Assembly: GCA_964514055.1 (NCBI GenBank)
Contig: CAZEPB010000001.1
Location: 62,001-126,000 of the forward strand
DNA: 64,000 bases
Direction: 5' to 3'
Origin: SG8-32-3 sp964514055
GTDB lineage: Archaea; Thermoproteota; Bathyarchaeia; Bathyarchaeales; Bathycorpusculaceae
The number at the start of each line of letters is the position of its first letter. The stretch's first letter is position 1. Position numbers and translations under genes: made by a program. Below the pieces are notes generated by a model. It was not told the DNA's origin. It saw only the letters and a program-made list of their open reading frames with translations, and made no database searches. Positions 43,576-51,670 of the stretch are shown one piece after another.

Positions 43576-43944
43576 ATGCTGGTGCGCCACTGCGTAGAAG
43601 CTTCTAACGTGGATGAACGGTCTGTTGTTATTGATCCTCTGAAGATACGGCATGTAACCGTTAAGGCAGGAAAAATTGATGACATGTCTAGCTTTATTGA
43701 CCCCACTACACACCTCAATCTTGATTTTTCAAACCACAAAGCCAATCTTTGCATCATTTCCGAAAAACTGGAGAAAGACGCGAAAATCAGATTTTCAGCT
43801 CAAGGCTTTGCATTTGCAGTTGTCCCTGAAACCGCATACAAACATCTTGGTTATGTGGACTACACACAGAGATTGCTGAACATGAAAGAATCAATAAGAA
43901 AAATCCGTGAGGCAAGAAAACAAAGAGGGAATGAGTTGAGTTGA
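43576..43944 (+). CDS. unknown protein encoded within the urease operon
   Basis: A 122-residue soluble protein starting at ATG 43576 after GATGAGGACTGT. It has a mixed alpha/beta pattern: KIRHVTVKAGKIDDMSSFID, then ANLCIISEKLEKDAKIRFSA, and a C-terminal basic helix. Its start is seven bases after the chaperonin stop and its end overlaps ureE. No known urease accessory protein matches. It could be a nickel, chaperonin or urease assembly partner, but that rests only on position. Confidence 0.6.
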   Translation: MLVRHCVEASNVDERSVVIDPLKIRHVTVKAGKIDDMSSFIDPTTHLNLDFSNHKANLCIISEKLEKDAKIRFSAQGFAFAVVPETAYKHLGYVDYTQRLLNMKESIRKIREARKQRGNELS

Positions 43945-44462
43945 TAACAGTTGATACAATCATCGGAAACATAGATAAGGATAAGAAACTCCGCGAAGAG
44001 TTCAAAATGTTTTGCGATGAAGCTTCATGCGAAAAGATCATGATTAGCCGGCTGGAATCACAGCGCGTGAGAATGAGAAAAATCACAGATAAAGGAACAG
44101 ATGTCGGGATTATCCTGCCGAAAGGTACAATTCTCAAAGACGGCGATGTTATCCACCAAACGAAAGACAAGATGATCATCATTGAAATAGAACCAGAGGA
44201 TGTGGCGGTCTTGAGCTTCAACGCAGAAGATAGCCAGGACTATAACTTATTCGGGTTGGCTGTAAGAATTGGTCACGCGCTAGGCAACATGCACCGCCCG
44301 ATAAAAGTTGTTGGAAAAACAATATACATACCCATCCAAGCGGATGCTGAAATAGAACTGCTGAATAGAATCTTTGAACCGATGAAGCATCATCTACATA
44401 TAACGAAGGATAAAATCATATTCGAACCAGAAGAAGGTACACACACCCATGAGCACAAATGA
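43941..44462 (+). CDS. ureE: urease accessory protein UreE
   Basis: A 173-residue nickel metallochaperone that hands nickel to UreG. The N-terminal peptide-binding domain (RVRMRKITDKGTDVGIILPK) and the metal-binding domain (LFGLAVRIGHALGNMHRPIK) are typical, and the tail EGTHTHEHK is a short histidine-rich nickel site. The start is TTG at 43941, overlapping the previous stop. The end overlaps ureF by 14 bases. Confidence 0.88.
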   Translation: MITVDTIIGNIDKDKKLREEFKMFCDEASCEKIMISRLESQRVRMRKITDKGTDVGIILPKGTILKDGDVIHQTKDKMIIIEIEPEDVAVLSFNAEDSQDYNLFGLAVRIGHALGNMHRPIKVVGKTIYIPIQADAEIELLNRIFEPMKHHLHITKDKIIFEPEEGTHTHEHK

Positions 44463-45153
44463 AATATGCGAATATGATATTAATCTACTGCAACTTTCTG
44501 ATTCTTTCTTTCCAACTGGTATGTATTCGACTTCTAGTGGCTTGGAAACACTCTATTATCAGAAAAAGATACAGACAGCCACAGAGTTAAAGCAACTGCT
44601 TACAATTTATTTGGAGAACCAAATCGGACCAGCCGATTGTGTAGCTTTGGGCAACTCATACGAATACGCAAAGGCTTCTGACCTTGAGAAATTGAAAACA
44701 GTAGATCAAAGAATATTCTCAATGAAACTCGTCAAGGAGATTAGAGATGTATCAGTAAGGTCTGGTACACAATTACTGAAATGCGTCAGCTCAATTATCG
44801 CAGATAACCAGATAGTCAAGGGCTATCAAGAAGCCATCAACAAAGGACTAGCTTCGGGCATACACCCTGTGGCGCTGGCTGTAACATGCACCGCCTTTGG
44901 CATTCCTAAAACCAAAGCTGGTTTAATACTTATATACACTTTTACAGTAAGCGTCATTGGAGCCGCTTTGAGGCTTGGAATGTTAGACCATTTTGAAGGT
45001 CAAAGAATAATAGACGAACTAAAACCTGTGATGTTAAACACCGTAAGAAAGAACGTTAATAGACAATTATCGGATATGTGGCAGTTTGCCCCAGAAATCG
45101 ATATAATACAGATACTTCACGAGCAAGCGGAAACAAGAATGTTCATCAGCTAA
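44449..45153 (+). CDS. ureF: urease accessory protein UreF
   Basis: A 234-residue all-helical protein with the family signature LLQLSDSFFPTGMYSTSSGLE at the N-terminus and GIHPVALAVTCTAFGIPKTK in the middle. UreF bridges UreH and UreG in the urease activation complex and is thought to guide GTP hydrolysis and nickel delivery. It overlaps ureE, and ureG begins two bases after its stop. Confidence 0.9.
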   Translation: MSTNEICEYDINLLQLSDSFFPTGMYSTSSGLETLYYQKKIQTATELKQLLTIYLENQIGPADCVALGNSYEYAKASDLEKLKTVDQRIFSMKLVKEIRDVSVRSGTQLLKCVSSIIADNQIVKGYQEAINKGLASGIHPVALAVTCTAFGIPKTKAGLILIYTFTVSVIGAALRLGMLDHFEGQRIIDELKPVMLNTVRKNVNRQLSDMWQFAPEIDIIQILHEQAETRMFIS

Positions 45154-45155
45154 AA

Positions 45156-45839
45156 ATGAGGTGTTTGAAAATTCAAACCATAAAGCACATCCCAAGAGTC
45201 GGAATAGGTGGTCCCGTCGGTTCTGGAAAAACGGCACTAATAGAGCGGATTGTTCCAATGCTTTCAGCAAAAGGCTACAGAGTGGGTATTATCTCGAATG
45301 ACGTGGTCTCGAAAGAAGATGCTGATCGAATAAGAAAAAATCTGTCAACGGAACAGGGCTTAGTTCCCGAAGACTTGGTGGTAGGAGTGGCAGTTGGGGG
45401 TTGTCCCCATACTGCAGTTCGCGAAGACCCCTCAATGAATTTGTCCGTTGTCGAAGAAATCGAAGCTCATCATAGCGAGCTAGACTTGATATTAATAGAG
45501 AGTGGAGGAGACAATATTACAACAACTTTCAGCCCAGCTTTGGCAGATTACTTTATTTATATTATTGATGTAGCTGGAGGTGACAAGTATCCCAGGAAAA
45601 GAGGATTGGGAATAGAAAAGTGTGACCTCTTACTTATCAACAAGATAGACCTCGCACCATATGTAGGGGCAGATCTAAACGTAATGAAGCGGGATGCCAA
45701 AATAGTGAGAGGCAACAAACCATTTCTCTTTGTTAACTGCAAGACTGATCATGGCATCGATAAGGTTGTTAAGCACATTATCCGTGATGTCCTTTTTGAT
45801 TCTCCTCCGAAGAAACCTGTAACGAACGTGCCACAATGA
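45156..45839 (+). CDS. ureG: urease accessory GTPase UreG
   Basis: A 227-residue SIMIBI-class GTPase: P-loop GIGGPVGSGKTALIER near residue 14, nickel-binding CPH in GGCPHTAVREDPS near residue 84, ESGGDN, and the base-recognition motif NKIDL. It couples GTP hydrolysis to nickel insertion into urease. The start is ATG at 45156, three bases after ureF ends; an upstream in-frame ATG at 45078 would overlap ureF and adds unconserved residues. Confidence 0.93.
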   Translation: MRCLKIQTIKHIPRVGIGGPVGSGKTALIERIVPMLSAKGYRVGIISNDVVSKEDADRIRKNLSTEQGLVPEDLVVGVAVGGCPHTAVREDPSMNLSVVEEIEAHHSELDLILIESGGDNITTTFSPALADYFIYIIDVAGGDKYPRKRGLGIEKCDLLLINKIDLAPYVGADLNVMKRDAKIVRGNKPFLFVNCKTDHGIDKVVKHIIRDVLFDSPPKKPVTNVPQ

Positions 45840-46765
45840 ATGACCTAAAGTATTATACGCCTACTTACATCCCGCCTGAAGTTTTAGCTTATGAATCAGA
45901 ACTGCTTCAACTTGAACCGGGAAAGGCTGGGAAAATAGGGGCGTTGATACTAAAGTTAGAAGTAGACCCTGAAACAAAAAAAACTATGATTAAAGACCAA
46001 TTTGCAAGAGTTCCGCTTTTTACTCAAAAAGCGCTCTATTTGGAAGAGTCAATTCCTTCAATGGCTTACGTGTATATCATGACTCCTTCAGGAGGAATAA
46101 TTCAAGGTGACAGATATCGCATTGACTTGTCACTGTCCAAGAACGCGCAAGCTCACATAACCACGCAAGGCGCGACTCGAATCTACCGGATGGAGAGAAA
46201 CTATGCTACCCAGATTGTTAACATTTCCGTGGATGATGGCTGCTATCTTGAATATATTCCGGATCAGATAATACCTTACACAGACTCGCGCTTCTATCAA
46301 AATGTGAATTTAAGGGTTCATGATAACGCAACAATGGTTTATTCAGAAATGCTTGCTCCAGGGCGAGTTGCGAGTAGTGAGTCATTTGAATACGACATCG
46401 TTTACATGAAAACTCACGCCACAAATCAGAGAGCTGAGTTAAAATTTACCGATGTCTTCATTCTAGAACCAAAGAAATTTAACTTGAAGGCCATTGGCGT
46501 GCTGGGGTCTCACTCTATTGTTGGTAGTGTATATATACTCTCAACAGCCAATCACGTGAAGCAACTGATTTATGAAATAAACAATTGTTTGCAGAAGTCC
46601 ACCGATATTAGAGGAGGGGCAACAATTCTTCCGCATGATTGCGGTGTCTTGGTTAGGCTCGTTGGCAATCTTGCAGACGACCTCAAGTCTGTAATATACG
46701 AGATAGTAAACATTGTTAGAAGAGTAATACTCGGGGGGTCATTCAGCGGAATTAGAAAATATTAG
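45836..46765 (+). CDS. ureH: urease accessory protein UreH (UreD)
   Basis: A 309-residue beta-rich scaffold protein. Conserved segments include SGGIIQGDRYRIDLSLSKNA, HITTQGATRIYRM and YLEYIPDQIIPYTDSRFYQ. It binds apo-urease and carries nickel through its tunnel in complex with UreF and UreG. It starts within the end of ureG (four-base overlap) and closes the operon. Its C-terminus is somewhat longer and less conserved than in bacterial UreD. Confidence 0.9.
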   Translation: MNDLKYYTPTYIPPEVLAYESELLQLEPGKAGKIGALILKLEVDPETKKTMIKDQFARVPLFTQKALYLEESIPSMAYVYIMTPSGGIIQGDRYRIDLSLSKNAQAHITTQGATRIYRMERNYATQIVNISVDDGCYLEYIPDQIIPYTDSRFYQNVNLRVHDNATMVYSEMLAPGRVASSESFEYDIVYMKTHATNQRAELKFTDVFILEPKKFNLKAIGVLGSHSIVGSVYILSTANHVKQLIYEINNCLQKSTDIRGGATILPHDCGVLVRLVGNLADDLKSVIYEIVNIVRRVILGGSFSGIRKY

Positions 46766-46862
46766 TTTACGGCGTTGAATACTTCCGTATTGGTTGGACC
46801 TATCAAGCTTTAGCGCGCGCTCTGAAAGGGTACACCACAAAATAGCGCGTGCCAATTTTATT

Positions 46863-46897
46863 AGATTACTGGAGTCGCACTCCAAAAATTTATTAAT
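46863..46897 (+). promoter_or_regulatory. dyad plus AT-box site B (right of urea module)
   Basis: AGATTACTGGA, the dyad TGGA-GTCGCAC-TCCA at 46870-46884, which extends to a 6+6 inverted repeat, then AAAATTTATTAAT. The AT box is placed about 35 bases before the GTG at 46934 of the next gene, so it fits a TATA element with the dyad directly upstream. It matches sites A and C. Confidence 0.6.
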
Positions 46898-46933
46898 TCA
46901 GCCCTAATGCATAAGTGTAAAGGCGGTCAAAAA

Positions 46934-47290
46934 GTGTCATTCGCGTCCAAAATCAGAACTGTAGGTATCCAAACATTAGCACCAGCGGTCTTTTATGGCG
47001 TAGCTGGAATCATCCTTCTAGTGTTGCTGCCCTTAGCCAATTTCCCGCCTCACATCGGATTAACAGGAATACTCAGCCTCGTAACCGCGTATGGCATTCT
47101 CAAGAAAAGATTCTGGGCTTTATGGCTAGTTGTTGCCCTGTTTGCTGTAGCCACAACAATTTCCCTATACACCCTCTACGTGTTTGCCTTCACAAACGTT
47201 ATCGTAGGCGTAAGCATGATTGTTTACGCCGTTCTGACATGGGCATTCACACTTTACATAGTGTTAAAAAGAAAACCAACGGAAGCCTAA
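46934..47290 (+). CDS. small four-helix membrane protein
   Basis: About 118 residues with four hydrophobic helices (near residues 14-35, 40-58, 64-85, 90-111) and a basic end (LKRKPTEA). The start is taken as GTG at 46934, because an ATG at 46907 would lie only ten bases from the TATA-like box. The gene follows site B of the shared dyad, so it may be co-regulated with agmatinase and perhaps the urea genes. It is convergent with moeA. The function is unknown. Confidence 0.55.
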   Translation: MSFASKIRTVGIQTLAPAVFYGVAGIILLVLLPLANFPPHIGLTGILSLVTAYGILKKRFWALWLVVALFAVATTISLYTLYVFAFTNVIVGVSMIVYAVLTWAFTLYIVLKRKPTEA

Positions 47291-47297
47291 CCCTAAC

Positions 47298-48539
47298 TCA
47301 CAAGGCACCTTTCAGAAGCGCAACATCAACTTCTTCATCAGCATCAACGAACTGCTGGTTCTCAGGAATCTCAACGAATCCGTCAGCCTTAGCAAGAGTG
47401 GTTATGGCTCCTGAAGCCCCCGTTTCAACAGGCTCAGCCAAAAGCCTATCCGACTTATCGCGTTTCAGTTTAACCATGACAAACGTTCGTCTGCCTTTAG
47501 CTTGAAACATCCTCGCAGCCGCCAAAGCTTTAACCGTCTTGGCTTCCGTGGCGGTTCTGCCAGACATAACTTGGATAACAGGACGAGCAAGCAGATGAAA
47601 AATCAACAAGGCAGAAGTCGGATGACCAGGAAGCGAAAAAACAGGTTTCCTTCCTATAAGCGCTACTGTCGTGGGTTTTCCCGGCTTCACCGCTATCCCA
47701 CTAATAAGCACGCCTGGCTCGCCAAGCGAATCCACTATTTGAGGAGTTAAGTCTCTTGGACCCACGGAAACTCCGCCAGAAGTCAGCACTATATCCGCTG
47801 AAGCCAACGCGTGCTCCAAAGCCTTTTGCAGCGCAGCCTTATCGTCTGGAACCACGCCCAAATAGACTGGTTTTCCACCGCTTTCACGAACTGCGGTGCT
47901 CAGGCTGTAGGCGTTTATGTCGTAAATCTTTCCAGCAGGCAACTCTTTGCCAGGTTCGGTTACTTCTCCTCCTGTTGAAAGAACCGCAACCACGGGAACC
48001 TTGAACACTTTAACCTTGGTTAAGCCTAAAGCGGCTAAAACCCCTATCTCTGATGCACCCAGAACCTGACCAGCCTTAAGAACTGTTTCGCCCTTTTTTA
48101 TGTCCGTTCCCCTCTTCATCACGTTTCCGTCTTTAGTTACAGCACGGTAAACGCGCAGCTCAGCATCTTCGCTGTCGGTGTCTTCAACCATGACAACAGC
48201 GTCAGCGCCTTCTGGAATAGGTGCACCTGTGACGATTTCCGCCGCTTCACCCTTTCCAAGGCGGATTTTTGGTGGTTCTCCCACGTTCACCATGCCGCAA
48301 AGCTTCAATTTCGCAGGCTGTTTTTCCTCCGCGCCAAAAGTGTCCTCAGCTTTCACCGCGAAGCCATCAACAGTTGACCTGTTAAAAGGCGGAATGTCCA
48401 AGGCGGAAACCACGTTTTCTCTGAGAACGCGATTATATGCCTCCAACAAGGAAATTTCTTCTTCACCTAAGGCTTCAGGCTTCAGGTTTTTCGAAATCAC
48501 CCTTTTTGCCTCGTCAAACGTCATCAACTTTCTAAACAT
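47298..48539 (-). CDS. moeA: molybdopterin molybdenumtransferase, second copy
   Basis: A 413-residue MoeA that inserts molybdate or tungstate into adenylated molybdopterin. Visible motifs: PPFNRSTVDGFAVKAEDT near residue 49, VTGAPIPEGADAVVMVEDT, LTSGGVSVGPRDLTP (the MoaB/MogA-like nucleotide site), and FSLPGHPTSALL. The GHPTSA in place of the more usual GNPVSA differs from the neighbouring paralogue. It lies six bases from the other moeA on the same strand. Confidence 0.9.
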   Translation of the reverse strand: MFRKLMTFDEAKRVISKNLKPEALGEEEISLLEAYNRVLRENVVSALDIPPFNRSTVDGFAVKAEDTFGAEEKQPAKLKLCGMVNVGEPPKIRLGKGEAAEIVTGAPIPEGADAVVMVEDTDSEDAELRVYRAVTKDGNVMKRGTDIKKGETVLKAGQVLGASEIGVLAALGLTKVKVFKVPVVAVLSTGGEVTEPGKELPAGKIYDINAYSLSTAVRESGGKPVYLGVVPDDKAALQKALEHALASADIVLTSGGVSVGPRDLTPQIVDSLGEPGVLISGIAVKPGKPTTVALIGRKPVFSLPGHPTSALLIFHLLARPVIQVMSGRTATEAKTVKALAAARMFQAKGRRTFVMVKLKRDKSDRLLAEPVETGASGAITTLAKADGFVEIPENQQFVDADEEVDVALLKGAL

Positions 48540-48545
48540 CTTAGC

Positions 48546-49781
48546 TCACTCTTCCAGGTTTCCAAACAAGCGAACAGTCACAACTTCGCCTTCCGTCACA
48601 CCTTCCCTGTTCTCAGGCACCACCACAAAACCGTTGCCTCTTGTCATGGTGGAGATTGCGCCAGAACCCCTAGCGCTGACAGGTTCAGCGAGAAACTCGC
48701 CGTTTTTCTGGGTCACTCGAACCCTCACAAAAGTTCTCCTTCCAAGCGCCGTAGCTGCTTTCCGTGTCATAACCGCTTTAACCATTGGTCTCGGTTCCGT
48801 TTTTTTCATTCCAAGCATCTTGCAGATTAACGGTCTCGCGAACACTTCGAAGCCGATTATGGCGGCTACGGGGTTGCCTGAAAGAATCATCACTGGCTTT
48901 CCATCCAGCGCGGCTATGGCTGTTGGCATTGCTGGTCTCAGCGCCATGCCGTGGACGATTACGCCTGGTTTTCCCAGATTGTTGACTGTGTCGGGAACAA
49001 GGTCGAGTCCTCCAACGCTGGTTCCGCCAGAAGTGATTACCGCGTCACAACTTCGCAGTCCTATTCTGAGCTTTTCAGCGATTTCGGTTACATCGTCTTT
49101 GGCTATGCCCAAGTCCACTGGTTCTGCGCCAAGCTCGTGGCACATGGATGAAAGCATGATGCGGTTTGACTCGAAAATCTGGTTTTCAGATGGTTTGCTG
49201 CCCACTTGGGCAAGCTCGTTTCCAGTGGCTATTATGGCGATTCTGGGTTTTTCCGCAACGTTTACTTCGGTGTTGCCCATGGCAGAAAGCAACGCTAGAT
49301 GGTAAGGTCTGAGGCGAGTGCCTGCTTTCATTATGTTTTCGCTTTTTTTGACGTCTTCGCCTTTCTTGGACACGTTTCCGCCACGTGCCAGTTGGACCCA
49401 AACCTTCAATTCACCAGCGCTTCTTTTCGTGTTCTCTATCATTACCACTGCGTCTGCGCCTTTTGGAACGGGGTTTCCAGTCCAGATTTGCTTTGCTTGT
49501 TTAGAGCCGACTTCTTTAGACTCCGTTAAATTGAATGTGACTGGTTTGAACTGTGTTGCGCCTGTGGTGTCTTCAGCTCTGAGAGCGTAACCGTCAACAG
49601 CTGACTTGTCAAACCTGGGCAAGTCTTCTTTGGCAACTATGTCCCTTGCTAAAACACGGTTCAAAGCTTCATCAAGAGGCACTGTGACTTCTCTGCACTT
49701 TTTGACCTGCAAAACATTAAGCCACTTTCGCAAAGCGTCATCTATAAGCGTCAGTTTTTGGAACCCTTTCAACCTCGCCAA
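48546..49781 (-). CDS. moeA: molybdopterin molybdenumtransferase, first copy
   Basis: A 411-residue MoeA with LPRFDKSAVDGYALRAEDTT near residue 54, WTGNPVPKGADAVVMIENT, ITSGGTSVGGLDLVP and ILSGNPVAAIIG. Together with the paralogue downstream it forms a tandem pair common in archaea, where the two copies may handle molybdenum and tungsten separately. Upstream is a GGGGGCTATAG site at 49870-49905 that may belong to its promoter region, though it lacks a good TATA box. Confidence 0.9.
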   Translation of the reverse strand: MARLKGFQKLTLIDDALRKWLNVLQVKKCREVTVPLDEALNRVLARDIVAKEDLPRFDKSAVDGYALRAEDTTGATQFKPVTFNLTESKEVGSKQAKQIWTGNPVPKGADAVVMIENTKRSAGELKVWVQLARGGNVSKKGEDVKKSENIMKAGTRLRPYHLALLSAMGNTEVNVAEKPRIAIIATGNELAQVGSKPSENQIFESNRIMLSSMCHELGAEPVDLGIAKDDVTEIAEKLRIGLRSCDAVITSGGTSVGGLDLVPDTVNNLGKPGVIVHGMALRPAMPTAIAALDGKPVMILSGNPVAAIIGFEVFARPLICKMLGMKKTEPRPMVKAVMTRKAATALGRRTFVRVRVTQKNGEFLAEPVSARGSGAISTMTRGNGFVVVPENREGVTEGEVVTVRLFGNLEE

Positions 49782-49869
49782 CGTGCATCATCAACTAAGA
49801 GCATTGTGGCTTACAGTAAAAAAACGTATCGAGCAGAGCTGCATCATTTGTTGATTATCTTTTTCCCTT

Positions 49870-49905
49870 AACGCGTGAGAAAAGTCTATAGCCCCCTTAG
49901 GGCTT
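49870..49905 (-). promoter_or_regulatory. GGGGGCTATAG site, copy 4 (weak TATA part)
   Basis: The reverse strand reads AGCCCTAAGGGGGCTATAGA followed by CTTTTCTCACGCGTTAAGG. The core and the downstream CACGC(A/G) part match the other copies, but the TATA box is replaced by GCCCTAA. It lies about 90 bases upstream of the first moeA. Confidence 0.45.
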
Positions 49906-50079
49906 AGTAATTTCTTACTCTCTTCTGTTGTTGTTTCTTCTTTCATACTTTGTCTCCCCTTATTTCCTATCACTTTTGATAGTTCCGTATGTGTATTTTA
50001 GATTTTTTCGCGTCAATTTTTCTTGGTTCATTTTTCATCATTCCTTGTTGGGATTGATATGCGTCCCTTCTTGTGCGCC

Positions 50080-50333
50080 CGTTCCGAGAGGATAAACTTT
50101 TAGTCGGAACGACCTTCTTGCTGGAAGAGAAGGTAAAAGTTTACCTTGAGGACTGCGAAAGGCAGAGGGCGCTTTGTTTATGGCAATGGAAAAGACGTGG
50201 TGTTGGCTGGGTTTCATTCCTGTGTTGGTCTTTGACTGCGTTGCCCTTCGGTTTAGGAGGGCATAAGTGGTCTGTTTTCCAGAGCGGATGGATACGTGTT
50301 TTTCATACGCGCTGGGTAATGTCTGGACATTAC
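50080..50333 (+). ncRNA. hairpin-rich non-coding stretch, candidate structured RNA
   Basis: The 49974-50454 stretch has no convincing gene. It contains several perfect hairpins: CGTTCCGA/TCGGAACG (50080-50111), ACCTTCT/AGAAGGT (50112-50134), GGTAAA/TTTACC (50132-50145), TGCCCT/AGGGCA (50242-50263) and GTAATGTC/GACATTAC (50316-50333). Such a density of stems is unusual at this base composition and suggests a folded RNA. It does not match RNase P, SRP or tRNA signatures I know. Strand and limits are guesses; a weak 149-codon open frame on the forward strand is the alternative. Confidence 0.3.
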
Positions 50334-50454
50334 TGGTTTCTATTAAGACAACTTATTCCGAGTTTTGTGGATGCTTGGAAAGTGAGTGTTTTTGGAGAAA
50401 GAGTTAAAAGATTTCAAGTTCTCAATGGACATGTGTGTTTAGAATCGGCATTGA

Positions 50455-51021
50455 TTGGAGACTTTTTCGCTTTCAATGATGCCAAACAAAATTATGAAGG
50501 AGATGAGAGATTTGGAAATTAAAGAGATGTCTTTAGAAGAGAAGTATGACAAGCTCTACGACCAATATGTCCTTACAGATGTCACAGCCATTGCTTTCGT
50601 TAAGGAGAAGGGGCTTACAGATGAGTATTTAGAGTACTCGATGAAGGCTGCTAAAAAGATGTTGCCATCAGTCTTGGGTTATGCCTTCAAGGCTATTAAA
50701 ATGCTGTCACCAGGAAGAGCCTTCAAAATGTTTGTCGAGGGCTTCTTAAAAGATGATCAAGTTACGGAGCCGTTGTCCAACACGGAAATCGTCAGTCTTT
50801 CTGACCGAGAAGTAGTAATTAAAACAAAGAACTCTGTAGTGTTAAAAAGGTATAGAGACATGATGAAAAAAACAGGTCTTGAACTCGATTTGAAAGAGAT
50901 GTACGGATGGTTCAACGACCCAGGTAAAGAGATGTTTAAGGATTTAGGGTTTGATGTGACAGTTGATACATCACATATTGAAGAAGACGAAATCACTTAC
51001 ATAATAAAGTTGAAGAAATGA
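50455..51021 (+). CDS. protein of unknown function
   Basis: Up to 188 residues, mixed alpha/beta, no membrane helix. The first 15 residues are probably not translated: AAGGAGATGAGAG near 50497 suggests a start at one of the ATG codons between 50493 and 50524. Segments include YDQYVLTDVTAIAFVKEKGL, a helical centre (AFKMFVEGFLKDDQV) and a beta-rich C-terminal part (VSLSDREVVIKTKNSVVL; DVTVDTSHIEEDEITYIIKL). It could be a ligand-binding domain, but no family is recognised. Confidence 0.5.
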   Translation: METFSLSMMPNKIMKEMRDLEIKEMSLEEKYDKLYDQYVLTDVTAIAFVKEKGLTDEYLEYSMKAAKKMLPSVLGYAFKAIKMLSPGRAFKMFVEGFLKDDQVTEPLSNTEIVSLSDREVVIKTKNSVVLKRYRDMMKKTGLELDLKEMYGWFNDPGKEMFKDLGFDVTVDTSHIEEDEITYIIKLKK

Positions 51022-51147
51022 CCTAACGCCTTCTTTTTCCCTCATTCTTGTAACATTAGCGCGCTTGAAACTAGAATCTCGTTTCCCTTCGCTAGCTTTC
51101 TTTTGTTTTAGGATATTCTAATACTGCATATAAAGTACCCAATAATA

Positions 51148-51172
51148 TTGTAGCGCCCTTTTATATAGATTG
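51148..51172 (-). promoter_or_regulatory. degenerate TATA-GGG site, copy 6
   Basis: The reverse strand reads TCTATATAAAAGGGCGCTAC followed by AAT, close to TCTATATAAAAGGGGGCTAT at 26292. It lies downstream of the 51234 gene and points at the 3' end of the convergent 50455 gene, as copies 3 and 5 do with their neighbours. The match is weaker, so the assignment is tentative. Confidence 0.35.
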
Positions 51173-51233
51173 AAGCGCTGAGTGAACTTTTGGCGTAAGA
51201 GTAGGCTGGTGCAGTTTTGGTAGGCGATTCGGG

Positions 51234-51566
51234 CTATTTTTTTCCGAAAGTTTTGGGGTCGATCTGTCGGCGTTTTCCGTCCTTGTCTATGACGTAGAAG
51301 TGGAAGTCGTATTCGTCGCAGTAGTTCTTGAACTCTATGTACCGCTGCTTGTCCCCTCCGAAGTCTTTCTCGGTTAACACTTCGCAGATACGTCTCAAAC
51401 AGCCTTTCCGCGCTTCGATGTCAGGCGTGAACGAGCCGATTTTAGCTGGTTTCTCCTCGCCCTCCACGTTCGCTTTCACATCCCACTTATCCTGCTTCAA
51501 CTCGTCAGCGATCTCCCGAACACACTCGTCATGACTTTTCTTTTTATCCGCCTTCTTCTTAACCAT
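51234..51566 (-). CDS. small protein, possible PD-(D/E)XK-like fold
   Basis: About 110 residues starting at ATG 51566 (MVKKKADKKKSHDECVREIA). The order FTPDIEARKG, then RRICEVLTEKDF, then RYIEFKNYCDEYDFHFYVID resembles the core of the restriction-endonuclease fold with D and E metal ligands, although the E-x-K lysine is not clear. It may bind or nick nucleic acid. It stands alone, with an AT-rich leader upstream. Confidence 0.45.
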   Translation of the reverse strand: MVKKKADKKKSHDECVREIADELKQDKWDVKANVEGEEKPAKIGSFTPDIEARKGCLRRICEVLTEKDFGGDKQRYIEFKNYCDEYDFHFYVIDKDGKRRQIDPKTFGKK

Positions 51567-51670
51567 AAAACACATCCAAAAACGTAATTTTCACCGCGTT
51601 TAATTAAGGATTTTGAAACAAGAGTTTGATGGCGCGCACGTATAATGAACTTCACTTTGACATCGTTCGC

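Noticed and set aside
50073..50522. 149-codon forward frame
   Set aside because: Very rich in Trp, Phe and Cys with no recognisable pattern, and it coincides with a cluster of perfect hairpins; a structured RNA is at least as likely.
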